A stretch of 22,255 nucleotides of DNA from positions 1-22,255 of the forward strand of contig JAEWPL010000135.1 of NCBI GenBank assembly GCA_023460615.1, in the 5' to 3' direction. Under the pieces are notes generated by a model. It was not told the DNA's origin. It searched no databases and saw nothing but the letters and a program-made list of their open reading frames with translations. This document shows, piece after piece, positions 15,850 to 22,255 of this stretch. A program made the position numbers and the translations under genes. The DNA comes from Pseudomonadota bacterium (lineage in GTDB: Bacteria > Pseudomonadota > Gammaproteobacteria > Enterobacterales > Succinivibrionaceae). Position 1 is the first letter of the stretch; every line of letters starts with the position of its first letter.

Positions 15850-16541
15850 TGAACAAGACAGTAAAACTTTTACTAAAAACTTTAGAGCAATATGCTGAGC
15901 CAAAATACTTAGAGTTTTTCCATAAGCTAAGTCCTGACATAAAAGCTCTAGGTGTAAGATCCCCTATCCTACAAAAAATTGTCAAAAATTTTAGTAAAGA
16001 GCACGATTTATTAAAAGCTTTAGACAAACTTGATACTAATGCACCTTATGAGCTTTTGTTTGCTAAAGCCTTTGCTATTTCACAACTTGAATTTGGCGAA
16101 GTGAAACTTGCAAAGATTAAAGAGTTTTTACCTTACTTAAATGGTTGGGCCATCTGTGATGGCTTTTGTACCTTACTTAAAGACACAAAACTACATCAAA
16201 AGGAATATTTTGATTTTATCTTGCCACTTTTTTCATCTAATCAAGAATTTACTCAACGCTTTGCCTTGGTAATGGCTCTAATCTATTTCAATGAGCAAGA
16301 ATACCTTCCTACTCTCTTTAAGATTTTTGATGAAACCAATACTAGACACTACTATGTGCATATGGCGGTTGCGTGGGCTATAGCTACCATCTACTGTTAT
16401 CACAAAGAAGAAACCTACGCTTACCTTAAAGACTGTAAACTAAGTAAAAGCACCTTTAATCAAACCATTCGCAAGATCTGTGAATCTAAACTACCTACCT
16501 GTGAAGATAAGGAACTTGTTAAAAAGCTAAAAAGAATTTGA
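15849..16541 (+). CDS. AlkD-like DNA alkylation repair protein
   Basis: A 230-residue all-helical protein of the DNA alkylation repair (AlkD, HEAT-like repeat) family, which removes alkylated bases such as 3-methyladenine or 7-methylguanine. Diagnostic stretches are LGVRSPILQKIVK, ELLFAKAFAI, NGWAICDGFC, YYVHMAVAWAIATIYCYH and TFNQTIRKICES. I use ATG 15849, whose first base is the last base of the umuC stop; a TTG one codon earlier is an alternative. The overlap makes the two genes an operon pairing lesion removal with lesion bypass. Some members of the family are non-enzymatic, and I cannot confirm activity here. Confidence 0.82.
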   Translation: MNKTVKLLLKTLEQYAEPKYLEFFHKLSPDIKALGVRSPILQKIVKNFSKEHDLLKALDKLDTNAPYELLFAKAFAISQLEFGEVKLAKIKEFLPYLNGWAICDGFCTLLKDTKLHQKEYFDFILPLFSSNQEFTQRFALVMALIYFNEQEYLPTLFKIFDETNTRHYYVHMAVAWAIATIYCYHKEETYAYLKDCKLSKSTFNQTIRKICESKLPTCEDKELVKKLKRI

Positions 16542-16573
16542 AAATTTCTGTATTTAGGTTATGATAACCCCGA
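16538..16573 (+). promoter_or_regulatory. tRNA-Ser promoter
   Basis: TTGAAA (16538-16543), 16-base spacer, TATGAT (16560-16565), then a GC-rich discriminator ACCCCG typical of stringently controlled stable-RNA promoters. The start would fall a few bases before the mature tRNA 5' end. The -35 overlaps the stop of the AlkD-like gene. Confidence 0.65.
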
Positions 16574-16578
16574 TTTTT

Positions 16579-16666
16579 GGAAGGGTGGCAGAGCGGTTGA
16601 ATGCATCGCACTCGAAATGCGACAGACGGTTTTACCGTCTCGGGAGTTCAAATCTCCTCCCTTCCT
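16579..16666 (+). tRNA. tRNA-Ser (anticodon CGA)
   Basis: A full class II cloverleaf. The acceptor GGAAGGG (16579-16585) pairs with CCCTTCC (16659-16665). D-arm GCA/TGC. The anticodon stem TCGCA/TGCGA has loop CTCGAAA, with anticodon CGA at 16613-16615, reading UCG. The long variable arm AGACGGT/ACCGTCT is typical of serine. T-arm GGGAG-TTCAAAT-CTCCT. The discriminator base is T rather than the usual G, and no CCA is encoded (the sequence continues TAAAG), so CCA would have to be added by the nucleotidyltransferase. Confidence 0.92.
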
Positions 16667-16763
16667 AAAGTTTTCCTACCTTTAGCCGACATTACTAATG
16701 TTAAACATCTATAAGTATTAACTGCTTAATTCACTGATAAAATTTAGAGCTTGTTAGCAAATC

Positions 16764-16853
16764 TTATCTTTACTTTCTCACATAAAAGAAAGTAAAAAAT
16801 ATTAACGGAGTCTTATATATCAAGGCTCTAGCTTTAAAAAAATCTATGACACC
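16764..16853 (+). repeat. Left terminal inverted repeat of the IS
   Basis: The core CTTATATATCAAGGCTCTAG and flanks recur inverted at 18363-18452. Five mismatches fall in the inner 52 bp; the outer 38 bp are less well conserved. Confidence 0.85.
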
Positions 16854-16893
16854 ATTTGGAAACAAAATTTATTGAAAAATCAATAAGTTAGGA

Positions 16894-16922
16894 TTGACAA
16901 AATGGCGTTTTTCCCTTATAAT
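16894..16922 (+). promoter_or_regulatory. Consensus sigma-70 promoter of the IS transposase
   Basis: TTGACA (16894-16899), 17-base spacer, TATAAT (16917-16922): perfect on both hexamers and spacing. Transcription should start near 16929. Confidence 0.9.
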
Positions 16923-16965
16923 TCAAAGTGTTAAATCAAAAATTATAAACGGAGAAAAACGCCAT
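16902..16965 (+). promoter_or_regulatory. Fold-back inverted repeat covering the transposase RBS and start
   Basis: ATGGCGTTTTTC (16902-16913) is complementary to GAAAAACGCCAT (16954-16965), and TTATAATT (16916-16923) to AATTATAA (16941-16948). The right arm includes the SD area and the first two bases of the ATG. The left arm lies upstream of the internal start of transcription, so only read-through RNA from outside can fold. Confidence 0.75.
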
Positions 16966-18362
16966 GAGCATGGTACTACATAACGACTTAAATAGCCATA
17001 ACTTTTCATCACCTTTTACTAGCTTAATTCCTCACCTTGGAATTAAACGAGCTTTACAAAGAGCTCACTTTGTAAAGACAAAGGGTGAAAGTGCTTTTGA
17101 TATGTTTACTGCTCAGCTTAATAGCTGCTTGATGGGTGATAACCTATGGAGAGCTTTTAACTCCACAGCTGAAGCATTCTTTCCTGCTTCAAGAGCTGCT
17201 ATGTACAGATTCATGGCTAATGATAAATACAATTGGTCAATGCTTTGTATGTACATAGCATCTAATGCATCCCAAAAGATCATGAAGCTTAATCCTGATG
17301 ATACTTTTTGTTTTGTTGTTGATGACTCTTTAGAAGAAAGAAGTGATTCAGCGAAGTATGTTGAGAAATGCACTATGACTTTTGATCACAACTCTCATAC
17401 TTACGTTATGTTCTCCAAGACCTAAAAGAAAAAAGGCTATTGTTACTGACAAAAGAACCTATCAAGGCTCTATCAGAGCTCAAGCTGATAGTTCAAAACC
17501 TGATTTAGTTGTAGATTGGGTTAAGCAAGCTCTTAACCATGGTATTAAAGCAGAGTACATTCTCATGGACTCTTGGTTTAACTACGAGCCTCTATTAAAG
17601 AAATTAAAAGAGCTAAAAGTTGATACCATAGGCATGTTAAAGCTTGATAATCGCAAGTACTCTGTACTTAACAATAGAGGTAAAGCTAAAGAATACTTAA
17701 GCTTAGAAGATATCTGCCCACTTGCAAAGAAAAAGCATCTTAAGTCTGATCCTGAAGAGATTATTGGTAGCATTAAAGTTATGGCTCACACCAATAATGA
17801 ACCAGTTACAAAAGGAATTCCTTTAAAGTTAGTGTTCATCAGAAACCGTCACAATAAAGAAGACTTCCTTGTACTTGCATCTACAGATACTAGCTTAGAC
17901 TCTAAGAGAATTGTTCAGCTCTACGCTAGAAGATGGAAGATTGAAACTAACTTCCATAATCAAAAAGCATTCTTTGGCATGAATAGTGAGTGTCAGTCAA
18001 CCGACTTTACCACCATTAGTGCTTATGCAAATCTAGCTTGTATCAGAGCTAATCTAATGGAATACAAGCGTAGAATCGAGAATGATGTTAGAGCTGCAGG
18101 TGAATTGTTTTATTCAGCCTGCCAAGCCTTAAAAGAAATTCCTTTTGCTGATGCTCTAAACAGATTACTTCAAGCTTATAACTCAATAGTAGATGATCTA
18201 GAAAAAGCAGGTTGCATTGCAAAAGGTAAACTTAAAAAGGCTAAGAAGATCCTTAAGCAAAAACTCTCTGTTTGGTATGACGAGAGCTCAGCCTATATTC
18301 AAAAGATCTTAGAGCTTTACTCTACGGAAATTACCAGCCCCATACTGAAACGCATAAAATAG
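16964..18362 (+). pseudogene. IS4-like DDE transposase, frameshifted with apparent internal deletion
   Basis: Two fragments in different frames. The first, 16964-17425, gives 153 residues (MSMVLHNDLN..., with MYRFMANDKY and FVVDDSLEERSDSAKYVEK holding the first catalytic Asp, and TFDHNSHTYV). The second is usable from about 17410 to 18362 (SPRPKRKKAIVTDKRTYQG, YILMDSWFNYEPL with the second Asp, LVLASTDTSLDSKRIVQLY, RRWKIETNFHNQKAF with the Glu). Related IS4-type transposases have about 25 more residues (a KGFRMLTLGWSDGN-like stretch) between HNSHTYV and the SPRPK part. This suggests a deletion of several tens of bases that also shifted the frame. The rest is well preserved, so the damage looks recent. 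The SD is CGGAG before ATG 16964. Confidence 0.82.
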
Positions 18363-18452
18363 GGTGTCACAGATTGTTAAAAAGCTAGAGCCTTGATATA
18401 TAAGTCTCCGTTAACGATTTTTACTTAATTTTTTGTGAAAAAGTAAAGATAA
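18363..18452 (-). repeat. Right terminal inverted repeat of the IS
   Basis: Inverted partner of 16764-16853; it begins GGTGTCAC immediately after the transposase stop codon. Confidence 0.85.
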
Positions 18453-18473
18453 TAATATTTAGTTCATCCATTT

Positions 18474-18502
18474 AATCCTCTCTTATAGAGAGGATTTTTT
18501 TT
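18474..18502 (+). terminator. Plus-strand terminator downstream of the IS
   Basis: AATCCTCTC (18474-18482) pairs with GAGAGGATT (18488-18496), followed by a T-run to 18502. No plus-strand gene other than the IS stands directly before it; it may have served the tRNA-Ser or umuC unit before the IS inserted. Confidence 0.8.
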
Positions 18503-18523
18503 GCCTAGCTTTTTGAGCTAGGC
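18503..18523. terminator. Second hairpin, downstream of ddh
   Basis: GCCTAGCT/AGCTAGGC with loop TTTTG, 10 bases after the ddh stop on the minus strand. It lacks a U-run on that strand (As follow), so termination by it is uncertain; it may be a transcript-stabilising stem. Confidence 0.5.
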
Positions 18524-18532
18524 ATGATTATA

Positions 18533-19519
18533 TTAAAGCATAGTTGCTCTTAACTCATCACCTGATAGAGGTGATAGGTAAGCAGGAGCAATATCAAATA
18601 CAGTCTTACATCCTACAGCACCTTCCTTGTGTAAACGTGCAATAGCTCTTGTGTAAGCTACGATTACAGATGCTGTAAACTCTGGATTTGAATCTAACTT
18701 TAAGCTGTACTCAATAATGTGCTTGTGCTCGTTATTTACACCAGTTGAACCTGAACGAATAACAAAGCCACCGTGAGGAATACCACTGTGATCACGATTT
18801 AACTCTTCTTGTGAAATGAAGTTTACAGTAGTATCGTAGTCAGCAAAGTAGTTAGGCATATTCTTAATCTCTGCCTCAACAGCCTTAGCATCAGCACCTT
18901 CTTCAAGTACTACATAGCATAAACGAGTGTGCTTTTGACGAGTAGTAAGTTCTGGATTTGAACCACTTCTTACAGCGTCTAGTGCACTTTGTACAGGGCA
19001 AGTGTACTGCTTTGCATCTGCAACGCCCTTGATACGACGAATTGCATCAGAGTGGCCTTGACTTACGCCTTTACCCCAGAAAGTGTAATCCTTACCATTT
19101 GGTAAAATTGCATTAGCATATAGACGATTTAAGGAGAACATGCCAGGATCCCAACCAGCTGAGATTAAAGCAATGTGACCATTTGCTTTTGCAGCTTTGT
19201 CTACATTTGCAAAATGCTCTGGGATCTTAGCGTGAGTGTCAAAACTATCAATTACGTTAAATAGCTTTGCTAAATTAGGAGTTTGCTCAGGAAGATCTGT
19301 AGCACTACCGCCACAAATGATCATGACATCAATTTTGTCTTGATATGAAGCTACATCTTTAACATTTACAACGGCAACGTTCTTTGATGCAATCTTTAAA
19401 GTGCTAGGATCACGACGAGTAAATACAGCAACTAATTCCATATCGTTGCTGCTATTTACTGCACATTCAATGCCTCGGCCTAAATTACCATAACCGTAAA
19501 TACCAACTCTAGTAGTCAT
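18533..19519 (-). CDS. ddh: meso-Diaminopimelate D-dehydrogenase
   Basis: NADP-dependent enzyme that makes meso-diaminopimelate from tetrahydrodipicolinate and ammonia in one step, serving lysine and peptidoglycan synthesis. At 328 residues it has the family length. The N-terminal Rossmann motif is GIYGYGNLGRGIE (residues 6-18). Further family stretches are CGGSATDLPEQTP, NVIDSFDTHAKIPEHF, LISAGWDPGMFSLNRLY, FWGKGVSQGHSDAIRR, HTRLCYVVLEEGAD and GIPHGGFVIRSG. The ATG at 19519 has SD AAAGGAAC. It is followed by two hairpins (18474-18523). It is transcribed on the same strand as the BASS-type gene 97 bases upstream, but the AT-rich gap between them could hold its own promoter. Confidence 0.95.
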   Translation of the reverse strand: MTTRVGIYGYGNLGRGIECAVNSSNDMELVAVFTRRDPSTLKIASKNVAVVNVKDVASYQDKIDVMIICGGSATDLPEQTPNLAKLFNVIDSFDTHAKIPEHFANVDKAAKANGHIALISAGWDPGMFSLNRLYANAILPNGKDYTFWGKGVSQGHSDAIRRIKGVADAKQYTCPVQSALDAVRSGSNPELTTRQKHTRLCYVVLEEGADAKAVEAEIKNMPNYFADYDTTVNFISQEELNRDHSGIPHGGFVIRSGSTGVNNEHKHIIEYSLKLDSNPEFTASVIVAYTRAIARLHKEGAVGCKTVFDIAPAYLSPLSGDELRATML

Positions 19520-19616
19520 TTTTGTTCCTTTACCTGTCAGTTTCTAAAATTATTTATTGAGCTAAAATGTAGCAAAAATATTACTTACAGTCTATAAAAG
19601 AACAATAAATGCACTG

Positions 19617-20513
19617 TTATTGATCGGAAATAGCTACTATTTTTTTATCTCTTACGGTTAAAAAGCCAACATAAGTTAATAACACCACATTCATAAATAA
19701 GGCATAGATAATAGCAGGAATTGCCATAATCTCATTGTTAAATACAAATGGACTTGAAGCAATTGCTATAGCCTGAGCGGCATTTTGCATAGCTACTTCA
19801 ATGACGATGGTGCGCTTAATCTTTGAGGACTGCTTAAATATTGTTGATAACAAGGAGGAGGTAGCAACAGCAATTAACACTAAAGCTAATACACATAAAC
19901 CAAGCTTATCTAAGTGATTGGCAATATTGTGGTAGTGCTTTACAAAAAAGATAGTTGCTAAAAAGATAAGTGCAGGGAAAGCAAATTTTGATAAAACCTT
20001 TTCAAGCTTTACAGCTGCATTTTTAAAATAGAATTTAGTTGCAACACCTAGAAGAATAGGTATTAGCATTAACACTACGTTTTGGATCAATAAATTGCCA
20101 ACAGGTAATTCTACTCTACCTAAGATAGTGTCTGTCATACCTTGAGCAAGAGCAAAATCTACTGTTAAAGCCATAATAAAAGGTAAAGTAAATAAAGTAA
20201 TAATTGAGCTTACTACGGTCATTGACACTGATAAAGCTACATCACCTTTAGCCACATAAGTAAAGATGTTAGATGATGGACCACCAGGGCAACAGGCAAT
20301 AAGTACTACACCAACAAAGAAAATTACCGGAAGATTTGAGAAATATGCAATAACAAAAGCAATCAATGGTAATAAGATCAATTGACCAAATAGACCTACA
20401 AACATAGGTAATGGTCTTTTAATTAACAATCTAAAATCATCTAACTTTAAACTTAAACCTAAAGTGTAAGTTAGAATTGCAATAATTGGTAAAACGAAAA
20501 AAATTGGATTCAT
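19617..20513 (-). CDS. Bile acid:sodium symporter (BASS) family transporter
   Basis: A 298-residue membrane protein with about nine hydrophobic segments. The BASS signature region ACCPGGPSSNIFTYVAKGDVALSVSMT (split here around residue 75) is clear, as is EVAMQNAAQAIAIASSPFVF near residue 240, a conserved crossover helix with the usual E and Q residues. Bacterial members carry organic anions such as bile acids, pantoate or keto acids with Na+; the substrate cannot be told here. ATG 20513 has only a weak SD (AAGAGAAA). It is divergent from the RpiR-type regulator, which shares its intergenic region. Confidence 0.88.
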   Translation of the reverse strand: MNPIFFVLPIIAILTYTLGLSLKLDDFRLLIKRPLPMFVGLFGQLILLPLIAFVIAYFSNLPVIFFVGVVLIACCPGGPSSNIFTYVAKGDVALSVSMTVVSSIITLFTLPFIMALTVDFALAQGMTDTILGRVELPVGNLLIQNVVLMLIPILLGVATKFYFKNAAVKLEKVLSKFAFPALIFLATIFFVKHYHNIANHLDKLGLCVLALVLIAVATSSLLSTIFKQSSKIKRTIVIEVAMQNAAQAIAIASSPFVFNNEIMAIPAIIYALFMNVVLLTYVGFLTVRDKKIVAISDQ

Positions 20514-20585
20514 AGCAAATTTCTCTTGTGATTAATTGGTGCGTAATACTGTAAATAGATTAAACTAAAATGTCAAAACTTATTA

Positions 20586-20602
20586 GTATCGTTTACATTT
20601 TT
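20586..20602. promoter_or_regulatory. Partial LacI-type operator-like site between the BASS and RpiR genes (O4)
   Basis: GTATCGTTTACATTTTT shares nine contiguous bases, ATCGTTTAC, with the ytf/lacI operator. Only one half-site is well conserved, so binding by the same regulator is doubtful in an AT-rich region. Confidence 0.3.
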
Positions 20603-20680
20603 ACAAAAAATATAAAAAAATTTTCATTTTTACCTATAAAAGTTTAAAATAATTTTCAAATATGTGAACGAAATATAGGC

Positions 20681-21544
20681 GTGAAAGTGAATATCTTAAA
20701 GAAATTGAGTAATCCTCAAATCAAAGCATCAAAATCTGACAATAAACTAATACATTATTTTCTCTCAAAGGGACTAAAGGCATGCTCTGCCTCTATTTCA
20801 GAGATCTCCTCTGATTGCGATATCAGCCATGCAACGGTTACCCGTTTTGCCAGAAAATTTGGTTTTGAAACTTTGAAAGACTTTAAAATTTCTCTAGCAC
20901 AGGATCTAGGTGCGCAGGACAATAATCACAAATCCAAAAGATCTGATATCAATTTAAAAGAGAGCTGTGAAACTACAGCGCAAAAACTTTTACAACTTAA
21001 TCAAACCCTACTTTCACAAACCGCAGCTGAAATAGCCTTTGACTCAGTTACTAAAATGGTTAAAACCATAGTTAGTGCTAAAAGAATTTTCTTCTTTGGC
21101 ATCGGAAGTTCTGGCTTTTTGGCCCGTGATTCTGCTCGTAAGATTGCAAGAATTGGCTTAGATGTAAAGTGCTATACAGATCCTCACGAGATCATGACTC
21201 AATCAGTGATGACTAATTCTCACGATGTAATCATCTATATCTCAAATTCAGGTAAAACAGGAGAACTTGTTAAATCAGCTGCTATTTGCTCTAGAAAAGG
21301 AGCAAAGATCTGCGCTATTACCGCAGAAACAAGCTCCCCTTTATACTCTTTTACCGATATAACATTATTGCATGCAGTGCATGATTATGATCTTGCTCAT
21401 GGCTATGCAGACTCCCGCTTAAGTGTGTTCTTTATTATCGATTTAATTTATATTGAACTACTAAAAGTATTAGGCGAAAAAGCTATTAAGACTAAGCAAG
21501 AAACTCAAAACGCAATTGATTCTCTTGCAACTAGTGGTTATTAA
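20681..21544 (+). CDS. RpiR/MurR-family transcriptional regulator with SIS domain
   Basis: A 287-residue regulator. The N-terminal HTH_6 domain (about residues 5-77) contains the recognition region ISEISSDCDISHATVTRFAR. The SIS sugar-phosphate isomerase-type domain (about 125-255) contains RIFFFGIGSSGFLARDSARK, DVIIYISNSGKTGELVKSA and GAKICAITAETSSPL. Such proteins sense phosphosugars and control sugar or cell-wall amino-sugar use. The start is GTG 20681 with a weak AGGC before it. The gene is divergent from the BASS transporter, a possible target. The end is followed 19 bases later by the S26 peptidase gene. Confidence 0.9.
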   Translation: MKVNILKKLSNPQIKASKSDNKLIHYFLSKGLKACSASISEISSDCDISHATVTRFARKFGFETLKDFKISLAQDLGAQDNNHKSKRSDINLKESCETTAQKLLQLNQTLLSQTAAEIAFDSVTKMVKTIVSAKRIFFFGIGSSGFLARDSARKIARIGLDVKCYTDPHEIMTQSVMTNSHDVIIYISNSGKTGELVKSAAICSRKGAKICAITAETSSPLYSFTDITLLHAVHDYDLAHGYADSRLSVFFIIDLIYIELLKVLGEKAIKTKQETQNAIDSLATSGY

Positions 21545-21563
21545 CCAATTTACAAAAATTAGT

Positions 21564-22115
21564 ATGAGCAATAAAAAAGGTAACAAAAGAAAATTATTAA
21601 CAATTTCTTTTTTCACTGTTTCTGTACTTTTTATTGCTTCATTTGTTTTTACAAGCCTAAATTACACTATCAATATCACATCATCTCTCCCCTTAGGAAT
21701 TTACAAGACTAAGAGCATAAATAGTATAAAACAAAGCGATATTATTCTATTTTGCCTAGATCCGATGCTTTCTGAAAAGATAGCAGATAAGAAAGTTCTC
21801 ACCCAAGGTTCTTGTCCTTTTAATCTTGCAAAAATTGGCAAGAAAGTAGTAGCTGTTCCTAATGACACGGTTACTATCAACCAAGACGGGATCAAGGTAA
21901 ACGGAAAGTCTATTGCAAATTCAAGAGTTAACCTTGATGTTGTCGCCACTTTAGAAATTCCACTAATTGAATATGAAGGAGTGCTACGTTCACACGAGTA
22001 CGTAGTAGCAAGCGAAAAAGATAATTCTTTTGACAGTAGATATTTTGGAATTGTAACCGAGGATATGATTATAGGGTCTTTACACCCTGTTTTAACAATA
22101 AGCCCTGCAAAATAG
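21564..22115 (+). CDS. TraF-like S26 family signal peptidase
   Basis: A 183-residue membrane-anchored serine protease. One N-terminal membrane segment (about residues 11-31, LLTISFFTVSVLFIASFVF) leads to SSLPLGIYK, with the likely catalytic Ser41. Next come VLTQGSCPFNLAKIGKKVVAVPND, with catalytic Lys93, and SFDSRYFG near the end. The QGSCP...KK-VAVP and SFDSRYFG motifs are those of the TraF peptidases of conjugative systems, which mature pilin, rather than of LepB. I use ATG 21564 because it fits the family's N-terminus; it lacks a good SD, and a TTG at 21516 inside the RpiR gene is an alternative. No conjugation genes are nearby. Confidence 0.82.
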   Translation: MSNKKGNKRKLLTISFFTVSVLFIASFVFTSLNYTINITSSLPLGIYKTKSINSIKQSDIILFCLDPMLSEKIADKKVLTQGSCPFNLAKIGKKVVAVPNDTVTINQDGIKVNGKSIANSRVNLDVVATLEIPLIEYEGVLRSHEYVVASEKDNSFDSRYFGIVTEDMIIGSLHPVLTISPAK

Positions 22116-22125
22116 CAGGGCTTAT
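22098..22125. terminator. Hairpin between the S26 peptidase and fabF genes
   Basis: An 11-bp stem, ATAAGCCCTGC/GCAGGGCTTAT with loop AAAATA. The peptidase stop codon (22113-22115) lies within it. Neither strand has a strong U-run, so it is a weak bidirectional terminator between convergent genes. Confidence 0.6.
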
Positions 22126-22148
22126 AAAAGATAAGATTAGTTTACTTA

Positions 22149-22255
22149 CTAGTCTACTCTCTTGAATAGTAATGAACCATTAGTACCGCCAAAACCAAAG
22201 TTATTTGACATAGCGTACTCAATGTCGTGTTTCTGAGGAGTCCAAGGAACTAGGT
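22149..22255 (-). CDS. fabF: 3-oxoacyl-ACP synthase II (FabF-like), C-terminal end only
   Basis: Only the last 34 residues are in the window; the gene continues beyond 22255. The end reads PWTPQKHDIEYAMSNNFG followed by FGGTNGSLLFKRVD. The motif SN-FGFGGTN containing the last glycines of the condensing-enzyme active site, and the GSL-FK ending, are those of FabF rather than FabB. It elongates acyl-ACP in fatty-acid synthesis. Confidence 0.88.
   Translation of the reverse strand, partial: LVPWTPQKHDIEYAMSNNFGFGGTNGSLLFKRVD

Larger units (their letters stand above)
16764..18452 (+). mobile_element. IS4-like insertion sequence with ~90-bp terminal inverted repeats, inactive transposase
   Basis: A 1689-bp element bounded by long inverted repeats. 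The inner 52 bp (16802-16853 with 18363-18414) match at 47 positions. The similarity extends outward, with some mismatches, to 16764 and 18452 (left TTATCTTTACTTTCTCACA; right complement TTATCTTTACTTTTTCACA). Within each outer part is a small hairpin (for example TTTACTTTC/GAAAGTAAA at 16769-16796). I see no clear target-site duplication. It contains a consensus promoter, a fold-back leader and a broken transposase gene whose stop abuts the right repeat. It lies between tRNA-Ser and ddh. Confidence 0.82.

Noticed and set aside
16757..18460. Target-site duplication flanking the IS
   Set aside because: The bases outside 16764 (AAATC) and 18452 (TAATA) do not match; nor do those outside the 52-bp inner repeats.
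1..22255. CRISPR array or restriction, toxin or phage-defence cassette
   Set aside because: No regularly spaced direct repeats and no such gene families were seen.

Overview
The window reads as a piece of an AT-rich gammaproteobacterial chromosome, most likely a strict or facultative anaerobe of the Succinivibrionaceae type. This placement is an inference from protein character, for example YfbV beside Pta, E. coli-like AraD, YtfQ/YtfR/YjfF, UmuC with its C-terminal extension, and a diaminopimelate dehydrogenase. No marker gene in the window proves it.

Layout. Positions 1-1893 hold a solo istA-type transposase gene of the IS21 family, with no istB, ending in a symmetrical hairpin terminator. 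A 35-codon hydrophobic ORF (1947-2054, minus) follows. Positions 2201-6934 (minus) are the ytfQ-ytfR-ytfT-yjfF operon, an ABC importer for galactofuranose-like sugars; ytfT is interrupted by one in-frame TAA. Its 320-bp upstream region is rich in perfect inverted repeats and carries a LacI-type operator. yfbV (minus) and pta (plus) are divergent neighbours, followed by yfcH, whose Shine-Dalgarno lies inside the pta terminator. araD comes next, then on the minus strand an AGCS-family amino-acid:cation symporter and a LacI/GalR-type regulator. On the plus strand are umuC and an overlapping AlkD-like gene, a tRNA-Ser(CGA), and a 1.7-kb IS4-like insertion sequence with ~90-bp terminal inverted repeats and a broken transposase. 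The right part holds ddh and a BASS-family transporter (minus), an RpiR-family regulator and a TraF-like S26 signal peptidase (plus), and the C-terminal end of a FabF-like ketoacyl-ACP synthase (minus).

How it fits together. An identical 18-bp sequence (TGTAATCGTTTACGGTGT) lies upstream of the ytf operon and of the lacI-type gene, and a weaker version (AATCGTTTAC) lies upstream of araD. A further partial match (ATCGTTTAC) lies between the BASS and RpiR genes. This suggests a local sugar regulon in which the LacI-type protein controls itself, furanose uptake and perhaps ribulose-5-phosphate metabolism.

I see no clear new defence system or other wholly novel system. The most interesting signals are the operator network, the broken ytfT, the cysteine-rich N-terminal half of Pta, the terminator/RBS overlap at pta-yfcH, the fold-back control of the IS transposase, and umuC coupled to an AlkD-like gene without umuD.
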